From: Collinsella aerofaciens
GTDB taxonomy: Bacteria > Actinomycetota > Coriobacteriia > Coriobacteriales > Coriobacteriaceae
Length of the DNA stretch: 64,000 nucleotides
Assembly (NCBI RefSeq): GCF_028209625.1
Contig: NZ_JAQLDU010000005.1
Coordinates: forward strand, 67,979 to 131,978
Direction of reading: 5' to 3'
Under the pieces are notes generated by a model that made no database searches, was not told the DNA's origin, and was given only the letters and a program-made list of their open reading frames with translations. Below, piece after piece: positions 33,833-42,735 of the stretch (position 1 is its first letter; every line of letters begins with the position of its first letter). The position numbers and the translations under genes are program-made.

Positions 33833-34687
33833 TTACGCCTTGAGCGTGAGCACCGCGCCGAAGGCGGTCGGGCCGCAATGGCTCGAGATGACGCCGCCGA
33901 CCTGAGTCCAGGTAATGTCCTTAAAGCCCAGGTCGTGCGCATAGACTTCCATGTCGTCGCGCAGCTCCTCGGAAAGACCTACCGAATATGCCAAGCCAAT
34001 GTGCGAGTAGTCGATCTCGCCCTTGGCAACCATGTGGTCAATAAAGGCGCGGGCGCATTTGAGCATAGAGCCGCGGAACTTCTTGGTTGCCACGAACTTG
34101 CCGCCCGTTACCTCAATGCAGGGCTTAATCTTGAGCAGATGGGCGCCCAGGAACGCGACGTTGGACAAGCGACCGCCCGCCTTAAGGAAGGCAAGGTCCG
34201 TAGGAACAAAGCCCAGCAGCACGCGGTCCATGACGGAGTTCGTAAATGCAAAGATCTCGTCGACGGTGGCATCGGGGTGAGCCTCGATGTATTTGGCAGT
34301 CTCGACGACAACGAGCGACTGGCCCACCGAGACAAAGCGCGTGTCCATGGAGAACACGTAGTCGCGCCCCTGGGCCGCAATCTTAGAGGACTGATGCGAA
34401 CAGGTCGTGGCCTCGGAATATGCAAGATGCAAAATGGTCGCATCGGGCTGCTCGGCATGAATGCGGTCGTACACATGCGCAAAATCCGCTGGCGAACAGC
34501 CACTGGTCTTGGGCATCACACCCAACTCGTTGCAGCGCGAGTATATCTCAAGCGGATCGATCGAACCGTCCTCGACGGTCTCGTCACCAATCGTGACATG
34601 CATAGGCACGCGCACGATGCCGTAGCGCTCGCAGAGCTCCGGCGTCACATCCGACCCAGACTCAACCACGATTACGTACTTGCCCAT
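33833..34687 (-). CDS. DegV family fatty-acid-binding protein
   Basis: A 284-residue protein of the DegV family, cytoplasmic fatty-acid carriers that hand lipids to fatty acid kinase. It begins with the typical strand (YVIVVESGSDVTPEL), has a KTSGCSPADF segment, and the conserved FLKAGGRLS and KPCIEVTGG strings. The ATG at 34687 (MGKYVIVV) fits the family N-terminus; upstream extension to 34798 would add residues without homologous character. Its terminator is visible at 33764-33803. The ligand and any kinase partner are not in view. Confidence 0.88.
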   Translation of the reverse strand: MGKYVIVVESGSDVTPELCERYGIVRVPMHVTIGDETVEDGSIDPLEIYSRCNELGVMPKTSGCSPADFAHVYDRIHAEQPDATILHLAYSEATTCSHQSSKIAAQGRDYVFSMDTRFVSVGQSLVVVETAKYIEAHPDATVDEIFAFTNSVMDRVLLGFVPTDLAFLKAGGRLSNVAFLGAHLLKIKPCIEVTGGKFVATKKFRGSMLKCARAFIDHMVAKGEIDYSHIGLAYSVGLSEELRDDMEVYAHDLGFKDITWTQVGGVISSHCGPTAFGAVLTLKA

Positions 34688-34963
34688 TATTATCACGACC
34701 CATCTCGACATTGGCTTTTCAATACATGGCACGCGCCGCCGCACTGTTGCACAACGGCGGCAGAGCGCCAAAGAGACGCCGCCCCTTGCACACAACAAAG
34801 GACAGCGTCTCCCTGGAAAACTCCGTGCTTATTTAGGATTCTACACGGTTTGCAACAATGTGTTACTTACTCCGCAAACGGTAGCTATACACGATAAACG
34901 GTAGTTCGCTGCGGCAACTGCGACACATTCCGCCCGGCAAGTCCAATCGTGCTCCACGCACGG

Positions 34964-36406
34964 TTAATGCGCGAGGCGGTAGAAATCCATCGACGCCGCA
35001 CCCTCGGCATGCAACCCCATCGCCGAAACCGCCGGCGAATAGGTACGGCTCGTAAGTGCTGCCTCGCCGCCGTTGGCAAAAATCTCGACCATCGTAGTGT
35101 CCGAAAGCACGCGCAGGTCGCGAAGCTCGCTGAGCTCAATCGACCTCCGGTCTCGCCCATAGCCTTCATTACCCATATCGAGGGTAAGCATCCCCTCCGC
35201 ATAACGCACAAAGACACCCTTGCGGATTTCGAGCTCGACCATCTTGGCGCCCTCACAGGAAACCACAAGATCAAACAGGCGGCCCGGCTCCTCGACTGTC
35301 TCTCCGCCTACAGCACGAACGCAGCCGCCGCGCATCCTCTCAATCTCGTGCGCCGGCTGCTGGCAGAGCTTACCATCGCGCATGCTCAGCTCTCGCGGCA
35401 CCGTCAACGCGCACTGCCACCCGCGCGCCACCGTCGGGTTTTCCGCCGTCGCATCGGGGCAACCCGACCATCCGATCATCAATCGCCGGCCTGCAGCATC
35501 CTCAAAGGACTGCGGAGCATAGAAATCAAAACCGGCATCGACCATCGGGGGCATGCCCTGCCCGACGATTTTAAAGCTCGGCGCCTCCCAATCGGCCTCG
35601 ATGGGAAACCACACGCACTGATGCGGATTGCGGTAACGCCAACCATCGGCAGGCACACCCTGCGGACAGCAAACGAGAATAAGCTCGCCATCGAGCTCAA
35701 ACAGATCGGGGCACTCCCACATAAAGCCAAACTTCTCGCCCAACTCAATGCGCGTCGCATAGCTCCAGTCCTCAAGATTGCGCGAGGTATAGACAAGCAC
35801 GCAGCCACGGTCGTCTTTCGTACGAGCGCCCAGAACCATGTAGTAGATACCATCGTGCTCAAGGATCTTGGGGTCGCGCACATGCGTACCGATATCGTCG
35901 GGGTAATCGACCGGTCCAACAGCTATGCGCTTCTCGCCCAATTCGTCGGGGTTCTCCGCAACCATATGAATCTGGTTTTGCTCACGACCCGTCAACACGT
36001 AGTCGTAATCATCGCGATCAAAATGCTTGACGTTGCCGGTATAGAAGTAGTGAATCTTGCCATCACGTACAAAGGCAGAACCAGAATACGCTCCGTTCGA
36101 ATCCAAATCGGAATCGGGGAACAGCGCGGGGCCGCGATTCTCGTACGTCACAAAATCCTTTGTCGTCAGATGGTTCCAAAGCACTGGACCGCCATGCGCA
36201 GCATCGAACGGATCGTATTGATGATAGATGTGATACGTATCACCAATCTGAACCAAACCGTTGGGGTCGTTGAGCCAGCCAAGCTCAGGCTCCACATGGA
36301 ACAGGAGCCTATCGGGGTCGGACGCGATGCGACCCGCCGTCTCATCCTGTCCGGCACGCCACTGCTCATAGTCCGCGCGTGTCACCTTATTTTTTTGATT
36401 AAACAT
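34964..36406 (-). CDS. scrB: Glycoside hydrolase family 32 (sucrose-6-phosphate hydrolase / beta-fructofuranosidase)
   Basis: A 480-residue GH32 enzyme that cleaves sucrose 6-phosphate (or sucrose and fructans). The nucleophile motif is WLNDPNG (about residue 44), the RDP motif is HVRDPKI and the acid/base is in WECPD. A C-terminal beta-sandwich follows the five-bladed propeller. No signal peptide is seen, so it works in the cytoplasm on sugar imported by the upstream PTS permease. Being third in the operon after the IIBC gene supports a role on sucrose 6-phosphate, though this is inference. Confidence 0.9.
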   Translation of the reverse strand: MFNQKNKVTRADYEQWRAGQDETAGRIASDPDRLLFHVEPELGWLNDPNGLVQIGDTYHIYHQYDPFDAAHGGPVLWNHLTTKDFVTYENRGPALFPDSDLDSNGAYSGSAFVRDGKIHYFYTGNVKHFDRDDYDYVLTGREQNQIHMVAENPDELGEKRIAVGPVDYPDDIGTHVRDPKILEHDGIYYMVLGARTKDDRGCVLVYTSRNLEDWSYATRIELGEKFGFMWECPDLFELDGELILVCCPQGVPADGWRYRNPHQCVWFPIEADWEAPSFKIVGQGMPPMVDAGFDFYAPQSFEDAAGRRLMIGWSGCPDATAENPTVARGWQCALTVPRELSMRDGKLCQQPAHEIERMRGGCVRAVGGETVEEPGRLFDLVVSCEGAKMVELEIRKGVFVRYAEGMLTLDMGNEGYGRDRRSIELSELRDLRVLSDTTMVEIFANGGEAALTSRTYSPAVSAMGLHAEGAASMDFYRLAH

Positions 36407-36507
36407 CGCCGTTGACTTTCTCGTCTATGGGAAAGGACGCTCGACTCACACGAGCCGAACGCCCTTCCCCAAATGGACTTATCCGCACATTACGCTGAAC
36501 GGCTCAA

Positions 36508-37959
36508 CTAGAAGCTAACGTCGAAGCCAGCGCCAGCGCCCTCTTCATCGGTGGTCGGCACGCCCTTTGCCTTGTTGTAGGCAAAGATCAAGACGATCGG
36601 CACGATGAAGGCGATGAGATTGCCAGCCACATACCACACGAGCGTCTCGGGCGTAACGATGAGCAGGCCAAGCACGCCGGTCAGACCCTGACCGATGGCG
36701 CGCACCTCAAAGAGCTTCACGAAGGCACCGCCGCAGCCTGCACCGATGCAAGCGCAGATGAACGGGATGATCGAGTAGCGCATGTTTGCAGCAAAGATTG
36801 CGGGCTCGGAGATACCGACCAGCGTCGGGATAAAGGACGACATGCAGATGTTGCGCTCTTTGGAATGCTTCTTGTGAATGAGGTACATGCCGATGGCGCC
36901 GCCGCCCTGGGCGATGATGGAAACCGACCAGATTGCCTGGATGTAGTTGAAGCCAGTCGTGGCAACGAGGTTTGCCTCGATACCCTGGATGAACTGATGC
37001 GTACCGGTAACGACGAGCGGCTGCAGGAATGCGGCAAAGACAAAGGCACCGAAGACGCCCATCCTGTTGTACAGGATATCGATTACGCCGGCGAGGACGT
37101 CGCCGATCAGGTTGCCGAGCGGGCCGAACACGGTGAACAGGGCGACGTTAGCAAGAATCAGGGTAACGGTCGGGACAAAGACGAACGAAACGACCTCGGG
37201 GATGTACTTCTGGGCAATCTTCTCGACCTTGGCCATAAACCAGGCAGTCAGGATTGCAGGGAACACGCCGCCCTGGAAAGCAACCATGGGAATGGAGAGC
37301 GGACCGAAGTTCCAGTACTCAGCACCCGTCGGGTCCATAACGAACGTGTTACGGTTCATAAGGCTCGGGTGAACCATGACGATACCGACGAGGATGCCCA
37401 GGATCGGGTTACCGCCAAAACGCTTGACCGCGCTGTACATAACCAGGACAGGTAGGTAGTCGAAGGTGGTGGCGATAATGGCAAAGAAGCTTGCGAGGTT
37501 CTTGAGGAACTCGCTGTGATCGGCGAGGCTGCCCTCCATGCCAAAGAGGCCGTTGGCAACAATCAGCGACTTAAGGCCGATGATGATAGCAGCGCCGACG
37601 AAAGCGGGAATGATGGGGATAAAGATGTCCGAGAATACCTTGAGGACCGAGAAGAACTTGCCCTTCTTGTCCGCCTCGGCGCCCTTGACCTCGGAAGCGC
37701 TAATCTCCTTAACGCCCGTCAGAGCCATAAACTCATCGTAAACCTTGTTGACGGTACCGGTACCGAAGATGATCATGAGCTGGCCGCTGTTGTACAGCAC
37801 GCCCTTGACGCCATCGATGTTCTCGAGCTCGGCCTTGTTGTACTTGCTCGTATCCTTGAGCACCAGACGCAGACGCGTAACGCAATGCGTGGCGCCCTCG
37901 ATGTTCTCCAGACCGCCGACGTTATCGACGACTTGCTGAGACACTACTTTGTAGTCCAT
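36508..37959 (-). CDS. PTS sugar transporter subunit IIBC (sucrose type)
   Basis: A 483-residue PTS permease: a IIB domain (about residues 1-85) with its phosphorylated cysteine in THCVTRLR, and a IIC domain with about ten membrane helices. It transports and phosphorylates a sugar, most probably sucrose because of the flanking GH32 genes and LacI regulator. No IIA domain is fused or nearby, so a IIA from elsewhere (such as IIA-Glc) must supply the phosphate. The ATG at 37959 (MDYKVVSQQ) follows GAGAGGAAC; a start four codons earlier is possible. Confidence 0.9.
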   Translation of the reverse strand: MDYKVVSQQVVDNVGGLENIEGATHCVTRLRLVLKDTSKYNKAELENIDGVKGVLYNSGQLMIIFGTGTVNKVYDEFMALTGVKEISASEVKGAEADKKGKFFSVLKVFSDIFIPIIPAFVGAAIIIGLKSLIVANGLFGMEGSLADHSEFLKNLASFFAIIATTFDYLPVLVMYSAVKRFGGNPILGILVGIVMVHPSLMNRNTFVMDPTGAEYWNFGPLSIPMVAFQGGVFPAILTAWFMAKVEKIAQKYIPEVVSFVFVPTVTLILANVALFTVFGPLGNLIGDVLAGVIDILYNRMGVFGAFVFAAFLQPLVVTGTHQFIQGIEANLVATTGFNYIQAIWSVSIIAQGGGAIGMYLIHKKHSKERNICMSSFIPTLVGISEPAIFAANMRYSIIPFICACIGAGCGGAFVKLFEVRAIGQGLTGVLGLLIVTPETLVWYVAGNLIAFIVPIVLIFAYNKAKGVPTTDEEGAGAGFDVSF

Positions 37960-38004
37960 GTTCCTCTCCATTCCTTCACGAAATCATAAGACGTTTTGAT
38001 GCCA

Positions 38005-39387
38005 TTACAGAGACGCGATCGTTGCATTTGCGCACTTAAGCGTACCGTCGGTGACCGTCAGCGCCACACCCTGGCCCTGCTTATTGCAGAATCGAGCGTT
38101 AAGCGCAACATCATCGACAAAGATGGTCGCGATATCGTCGTCAACGACCAGGCGCACATGATGAGTGCCCTCGCCCTTAAAGAACAACGGACGCTCGAGG
38201 CCCATGTTGTTGACCTGGAACCACGGATACTGGGGGGCCGCCGTAAACTCGAGCTTGCCCTCACGCAGGTTGGCGCGGAACTCATAGGCAAGACCGGACT
38301 CGGCGTCCTCGGCAAGCTTCACCGAGAAGCCGGCAGCGTCACCGGCGAGCTCGATGTCGGCATCGAGCATATAGGTGGAACCGGCATCCGCGGCGAGCAC
38401 CTGCTCGACCTTGCCCGACTCGCAGGAGAGCTCAAAGGCCTCGACTGCCTTAGCCTCGCCAAAGGCGCCAAGCATGCTGTCAGGAAGCTTGGTGCCGAGC
38501 GTTCCGTCAACACGCTGAACGATCTCGAGAGGCATAAAGGTGCCACCCCACAGGTAAGAGCTGGGGTCACCGCCCTCGTCACGCGTAGGAACCCAACCAA
38601 AGAGAACGCGGCGCTCGCCGTCAAATGCGGTACGCGCGGCATAGTACGCGCGGCCATCGAAGGAATCGTCCGCAGGAGTGATCCAAGGACCGTTGATAGA
38701 GCGAGACATGCGGTAACGGGTCTTGTTGCCATCACTGTACTCGGAGAACACCAGATACCACCAGTCGCCCATCTTAAAGAGATCAGGCATCTCGAACATG
38801 GTGTACAGGCCCGGATTCCACCAGTCGCCCTGGAACTCCCAGGTATCCAGGTCCTTGGAGGTGAACTTGACCAGACGACCGGTCATCAGACGCTTGTCCT
38901 CGCCCACACGCGTGCCGAGGATGAGCATGTACTCTTCGTTCTCCTCATCCCAAAGCACAAAGGGATCGCGCCAGTTGCGGTCATCGTAACCCTCCTGGGG
39001 CGGAAGCAGCGTCTCGGCGATGTTCTTCTCCCACTTGACGGCGTCGTCACTCGTTGCGTGAAGAAGAACCTGCTTCATCAAGCGTGCCTTGACCTTATCG
39101 CGATTGCAACCAGTGTAGAGCGCATGGTACTTGTCGCCCACCTTAAACACCGTGCCGGCATAAACATACTGGTCGACTTCCTCGTCGCCGCCACGCTCAA
39201 GGCTCTCGCCAAAGTCTTTGTAATTGACGAAGTCCTTGGTTGTCGCGAGTGCCCAGCCAAACGGCTCTCCGAAAGGTCCGGGGTTTCGCGTGTCACGCTG
39301 ATGATAGAGATAGAACGTGCCGTCCTCGCCGTACGGCATGATGTCGCCTACCCAAATTCCCTCAGGCTGGTAATACACCTTGTGCAT
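38005..39387 (-). CDS. Glycoside hydrolase family 32-like protein
   Basis: A 460-residue hydrolase with the GH32 layout. The N-terminal nucleophile region reads WVGDIMPYGEDGTFYLYHQR instead of WLNDPNG, the second motif is NWRDPFV, and the acid/base region is MFEMPDLF. A C-terminal lectin-like sandwich is expected after residue 310. The departures from the classical motifs place it in a divergent group, perhaps acting on fructans or levan. No export signal is visible. It is first in the operon and controlled by the LacI operators upstream. Confidence 0.8.
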   Translation of the reverse strand: MHKVYYQPEGIWVGDIMPYGEDGTFYLYHQRDTRNPGPFGEPFGWALATTKDFVNYKDFGESLERGGDEEVDQYVYAGTVFKVGDKYHALYTGCNRDKVKARLMKQVLLHATSDDAVKWEKNIAETLLPPQEGYDDRNWRDPFVLWDEENEEYMLILGTRVGEDKRLMTGRLVKFTSKDLDTWEFQGDWWNPGLYTMFEMPDLFKMGDWWYLVFSEYSDGNKTRYRMSRSINGPWITPADDSFDGRAYYAARTAFDGERRVLFGWVPTRDEGGDPSSYLWGGTFMPLEIVQRVDGTLGTKLPDSMLGAFGEAKAVEAFELSCESGKVEQVLAADAGSTYMLDADIELAGDAAGFSVKLAEDAESGLAYEFRANLREGKLEFTAAPQYPWFQVNNMGLERPLFFKGEGTHHVRLVVDDDIATIFVDDVALNARFCNKQGQGVALTVTDGTLKCANATIASL

Positions 39388-39436
39388 CCGAGACTTCCTT
39401 TCTCACGAGATACTAACTCGGTACAACTGCAAGATA

Positions 39437-39515
39437 TGTCAATCGTTTTCATATGTCAAACGTTTTCACACCAATACGTCTTTTCGCAGTTCCAGTCGTC
39501 GGCAAACGGTTGACA
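39437..39515. promoter_or_regulatory. LacI-type operators upstream of the sucrose/fructan operon
   Basis: Three sites share TGTCAAACGTTTTCA-like sequence: TGTCAATCGTTTTCA (39437-39451), TGTCAAACGTTTTCA (39454-39468) and the reverse-oriented GCAAACGGTTGACA (39502-39515). The first two overlap the promoter zone of the operon that starts at 39387. Confidence 0.65.
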
Positions 39516-39571
39516 TATGCCGGCGAACGGTCATCAGAGGTGTTTGAGGAATTCTTTTGGCACGGGATGAA

Positions 39572-40582
39572 CTACGCGGTTTTACCCTCAATGAGTTCAA
39601 CGGGGAGCTTGATATTCGATTCGGGCTTTTCGCCGTTAATAAGAGCAATGATGGATTGCGCCGCGAGCTCTCCGATGCGATCGATATCTTGGCGAACGGT
39701 TGTTAAGTCAGGCATAAACGTCATAGTGCGGCGGGCACCATCCGCGCCCACGACCTTAATATCGCCCGGAGCGCTCAAGCCGCGCTGCTTCATCACGTTA
39801 AGACAGATAGCCGCCATCGTGTCGTCTCCCGCAAAGATGCCGTCAATATCGGGGTTCTCATCGAGGATCTTCGCAACGACCGCACTCTTTTCGTCGTCGG
39901 GCTTAACGAACTCGACCTCACGGACAAGCGCGGGCAAACCGGCCTGCTCAACAACATCGAGGTAGGCATCGGTACGCTTATTGGCAGGCATGCGCATGCG
40001 GCTATTGCTGCGCAGGCACAGGATGCGTGAACATCCGTCATCGATCAGGCGACGCGTGGCAAGTTCGCCGATGCTATAGCTGTCGCTCGCAATCTGAACA
40101 GAGGCTTCGCCAAGGTCGCAGTCGATACCAACCAGACTCAAGCCCATCTCGGCATACGCCTCGGCACCGATATTAAGCGAGTTGACGATGACGCCATCAA
40201 CCATATTGCGTCGAAGCATGTCGATATAAGAGCGCTCAAGCTCGGGTCGATTGGCGCTATTGCACAGCAGCATCTTAAAACCGTTTTCGGCCAGGGTATG
40301 CTCAATGACTTGAACCACTTGGGCATGAAACGGACTGCTGACATAGGGGACGATCATACCGATAAGATTCAGGCGACCGTTGAGCATGGCACGAGCGATA
40401 TCGTTGGGCGTATAGTTGATGCGCTTCATCGCGGCATGGACCTTATCGCGGGTCTCTTGGCTAATATAGCCACGATTATTAAGCACACGAGATACCGTAG
40501 TAGGCGAAACCCCCGCCACCGCCGCAACTTCCTTGATGCCAGGCTTAGCCGTATCCTTAGAACGAGCACTCTCGCGAGCCAT
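39572..40582 (-). CDS. LacI-family transcriptional repressor of the sucrose/fructan operon
   Basis: A 336-residue LacI regulator: N-terminal HTH (TIKEVAAVAGVSPTTVSRVLN-like, residues 19-40) and hinge, then a periplasmic-binding-protein-like core (LIGMIVPYVSSPFHAQV ... DGIFAGDD). It presumably responds to a sugar or sugar phosphate and represses the GH32-PTS-GH32 genes downstream. The preferred ATG at 40582 has GGGGGAGG a few bases upstream. A matching operator lies 20 bp upstream, suggesting autoregulation. Confidence 0.9.
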   Translation of the reverse strand: MARESARSKDTAKPGIKEVAAVAGVSPTTVSRVLNNRGYISQETRDKVHAAMKRINYTPNDIARAMLNGRLNLIGMIVPYVSSPFHAQVVQVIEHTLAENGFKMLLCNSANRPELERSYIDMLRRNMVDGVIVNSLNIGAEAYAEMGLSLVGIDCDLGEASVQIASDSYSIGELATRRLIDDGCSRILCLRSNSRMRMPANKRTDAYLDVVEQAGLPALVREVEFVKPDDEKSAVVAKILDENPDIDGIFAGDDTMAAICLNVMKQRGLSAPGDIKVVGADGARRTMTFMPDLTTVRQDIDRIGELAAQSIIALINGEKPESNIKLPVELIEGKTA

Positions 40583-40602
40583 AGCACCCTCCCCCATCAA
40601 CA

Positions 40603-40617
40603 TGTCATACGTTTACA
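40603..40617. promoter_or_regulatory. LacI-type operator upstream of the repressor gene
   Basis: TGTCATACGTTTACA, near-palindromic around ACGT and close to the sites at 39437-39468. Position 20 bp before the repressor ATG implies autoregulation. Confidence 0.6.
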
Positions 40618-40769
40618 TACGAACAAAGCATACCCCAACAACAGCGGGATGACGGTAACAGTACAAGTAAGTAAACGACTCATCCAAATAATTAGGAGAG
40701 TTCCGCCTAAAGGGTGACTACACAGGACCCAGCCGGGGCTGTTTGGGCTACCTCCCAAAATATTCCGCA

Positions 40770-41049
40770 CTGATATTGTCTGTATTGAAGACGTCGATGA
40801 TGCGCCCGTATACCATTGACGTCGACACCATCAGATGCGGACCGCGCGGTGACCCCACATTCCGCTGGCGCCCACAGGGCTGCCCTCGTTTCCTGACATG
40901 TCCCGCGCGGGCCGCGGCGAGCCGAGACCGCCGCATGACCTAATAGGAGCATGGAGCGATACCGCGGACCCGAACAACCGCATTCTATCGCGCCCCGTCA
41001 GTGTGCCGTCTGCCCGGTCCAGGCGAGCACGGAAAGAACGGAGCGAGAC
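40770..41049 (+). ncRNA. Non-coding left end of the IS110 element, candidate bridge RNA region
   Basis: IS110 elements encode a guide (bridge) RNA in the non-coding end; in the IS110 group it lies upstream of the transposase. Within this stretch ATTCCGC (about 40861) matches the left half of the target loop, and TAATAGGAGC (about 40942) resembles the right IS end (AAATAGGAGC). Hairpins can be drawn around both. Existence of the RNA is inferred from family knowledge. Confidence 0.4.
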
Positions 41050-42339
41050 ATGAGAACCGAATCGACACCCGGCGCCCGCGGGCCGGTCTTCTGCGGGGTC
41101 GACACCCACGCCGACTCGCACTGGCTGTGCGTCCTCGACTGGAGGGGCCGCAAGGTCCTGTCCCGCCAGTTCCCCGCCGACGCGGCGGGCTACGAGGCGC
41201 TCGCCGGGGCGATCGCGGCGGCCGGGGAGCCGGCCTGCGTCGCGATGGAGGGGACGTCGTCCTACGGGGCGGGCCTCACCAGGCACCTCGCGTCGCTGGG
41301 GATGCCCGTGCGCGAGGCGCTCTCCCCGGCGAGGATGCAGAGGAGGCGCCCGGGGCAGGGAAAGTGCGACGAGGCGGACGCGGAGAGGGCCGCCCGCGCG
41401 GCGATGTCCGGCTCGAAGCTCGGGACCCCCAAGAGCCAGGACGGGTGGGTCGACGGGGTGCGCTGCATGCTCGCGGCGCGCTCCGGGGCGGTGAAGGCGC
41501 GGACCTCGGCGATAAACACCGCGAGGTCGCTGCTCACCACCGCGCCGGAGGGGCTCAGGTCGAGGTTCCGCGGCATGGGAGGGCCGAGGCTGATGGAGGA
41601 GCTCCCCTCCGTGCGCGCCGAGGGCGCGCTGGGCGCCGCGCTCGGCGCGCTGGCGGACCTGTGGGAGGCGGCGCGCGACGCGGCGCTCGACATGGAGCGC
41701 GCGATCGAGGCGTCCCTGGAGGAGAACTGCCCAGCGCTGCTGGCGATGTACGGGTGCGGGCCCGTGAGCGCGGCCAAGCTCGCGGTCGCGGCCGGGGACA
41801 ACCCGGGCAGGCTGCGCTCCGAGGCGTCGTTCGCGGCGATATGCGGCGCCTGCCCCATCCCCGCCTCGAGCGGCAAGACCGTGAGGCACAGGCTCAACAG
41901 GGGCGGCGACCGGCAGGCGAACAGCGCGCTGCACGAGATCGCGAGGCAGAGGGTCATGCGCGACCCCGAGACCGCCGAGTACGCCGAGAGGGCCAGGGGG
42001 CGGGGGAAGAGCGACAGGGAGGTCATGAGGTGCCTCAAGCGCTACGTGGCCAGGGAGGCGTACCGGGCGCTGATGCGCCCGCACGAGATCAGGAGGCCCG
42101 AGGACGCCTCGGGGCTCGTGGCGGCCAGGCGCGCGGCGAAGGTCAGCCAGGTGAGGGCGGCGTCCATACTGGGCACCAGCGAGAAGTACATCTCGATGCT
42201 GGAGAGGGGCCAAAGGGAGCTCAAGCCCATAAGGAGGGCCTACGAGGCATGGGTCGAGGCCGGACTTCCGCTCGATTGGGACAGGCAAGCCTTCGAGGCC
42301 GAGCGCAAAATGGATTCTAAAAAACACCTTGCCAAATAG
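41050..42339 (+). CDS. IS110-family transposase with C-terminal HTH extension
   Basis: A 429-residue transposase. The N-terminal RuvC-like DEDD domain shows FCGVDTHADSHW (D18), AMEGTSSYG (E67) and KCDEADAERAA (D107, D110). The Tnp20 domain has GCGPVSAAKLA and SSGKTVRHRLNRGGDR with the likely catalytic serine near 273. Residues about 355-405 form an extra Cro/CI-type HTH (KVSQVRAASILGTSEKYISM), absent from typical IS110 transposases of about 330-400 residues. The ATG at 41050 has GGAG seven bases before it; a start at 40951 would run through the presumed RNA region. Confidence 0.88.
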   Translation: MRTESTPGARGPVFCGVDTHADSHWLCVLDWRGRKVLSRQFPADAAGYEALAGAIAAAGEPACVAMEGTSSYGAGLTRHLASLGMPVREALSPARMQRRRPGQGKCDEADAERAARAAMSGSKLGTPKSQDGWVDGVRCMLAARSGAVKARTSAINTARSLLTTAPEGLRSRFRGMGGPRLMEELPSVRAEGALGAALGALADLWEAARDAALDMERAIEASLEENCPALLAMYGCGPVSAAKLAVAAGDNPGRLRSEASFAAICGACPIPASSGKTVRHRLNRGGDRQANSALHEIARQRVMRDPETAEYAERARGRGKSDREVMRCLKRYVAREAYRALMRPHEIRRPEDASGLVAARRAAKVSQVRAASILGTSEKYISMLERGQRELKPIRRAYEAWVEAGLPLDWDRQAFEAERKMDSKKHLAK

Positions 42340-42460
42340 GAGCGTCAGGACGCAAAGGGCTCCGCCGCGCGAAGCGCGCAGCGGAGCCCTTTGCATGTCC
42401 GAGGACGTTTTGGAAAATAACCCAAAACCGGCCCGGCGATCCTGCGGGAGTTAAACCCCT

Positions 42461-42712
42461 TTAGAACTTGTCGTGGAAGGTACGCGCAATGACCTCGTCC
42501 TGCTGCTCCTTGGTGAGCGTGTGGAAGTTCACGGCATAGCCGGAAACGCGGATGGTCAGCTGCGGGTACTTCTCGGGGTGAGCCTGAGCGTCGAGCAGCG
42601 TCTCACGGTTGAAGACGTTGATGTTCAGGTGGTGGCCACCCTTCTCGGCGTAAGCGTCGAGCATGTGGACCAGGTTATCGGCCTGGGTCTCGGAAACTTC
42701 AGAAACCTTCAT
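42461..42712 (-). CDS. grcA: Stand-alone glycyl-radical subunit of pyruvate formate-lyase (GrcA-like)
   Basis: An 83-residue protein that equals the C-terminal part of pyruvate formate-lyase: [36 protein letters not shown] (the radical glycine is in SGY) and the final [10 protein letters not shown]. In Escherichia coli GrcA repairs an oxygen-damaged enzyme; here the main gene upstream lacks this whole domain, so the small protein should be an obligatory subunit. It has its own ribosome site (AAGGAG, eight bases from the ATG) and lies 85 bp after pflB, with two hairpins between. Confidence 0.88.
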   Translation of the reverse strand: MKVSEVSETQADNLVHMLDAYAEKGGHHLNINVFNRETLLDAQAHPEKYPQLTIRVSGYAVNFHTLTKEQQDEVIARTFHDKF

Positions 42713-42735
42713 AATGTGTCTCCTTCGATTAATAG

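Larger units (their letters stand above)
40768..42347 (+). mobile_element. IS110-family insertion sequence
   Basis: About 1,580 bp, bounded on both sides by the dinucleotide CA (40768-40769 and 42346-42347), with no inverted terminal repeats and no longer target duplication, as known for IS110 elements. Boundaries were set by comparison with intact Family I copies, where TTCCGCAGGACG is uninterrupted. One transposase gene fills the 3' part and a 280-bp non-coding stretch precedes it. Confidence 0.85.
40731..42438 (+). repeat. Family I palindromic element, copy 5, interrupted by IS110
   Basis: Left part 40731-40769 (GCCGGGG ... CCCAAAATATTCCGCA) and right part from 42346 (CAGGACGCAAAGGGCTCCG ... 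GTCCGAGGACG ... CCAAAACCGGCCCGGC). The outer arms are imperfect, unlike in other copies. Its right end is 22 bp beyond the stop of the glycyl-radical subunit gene. The IS element sits between TTCCG and GGACG of the conserved loop. Confidence 0.8.

Noticed and set aside
40951..41049. Transposase start at 40951
   Set aside because: The ribosome site is too close to that ATG, and the added 33 residues precede the normal N-terminal RuvC-like strand; the stretch is more likely the non-coding end of the IS.
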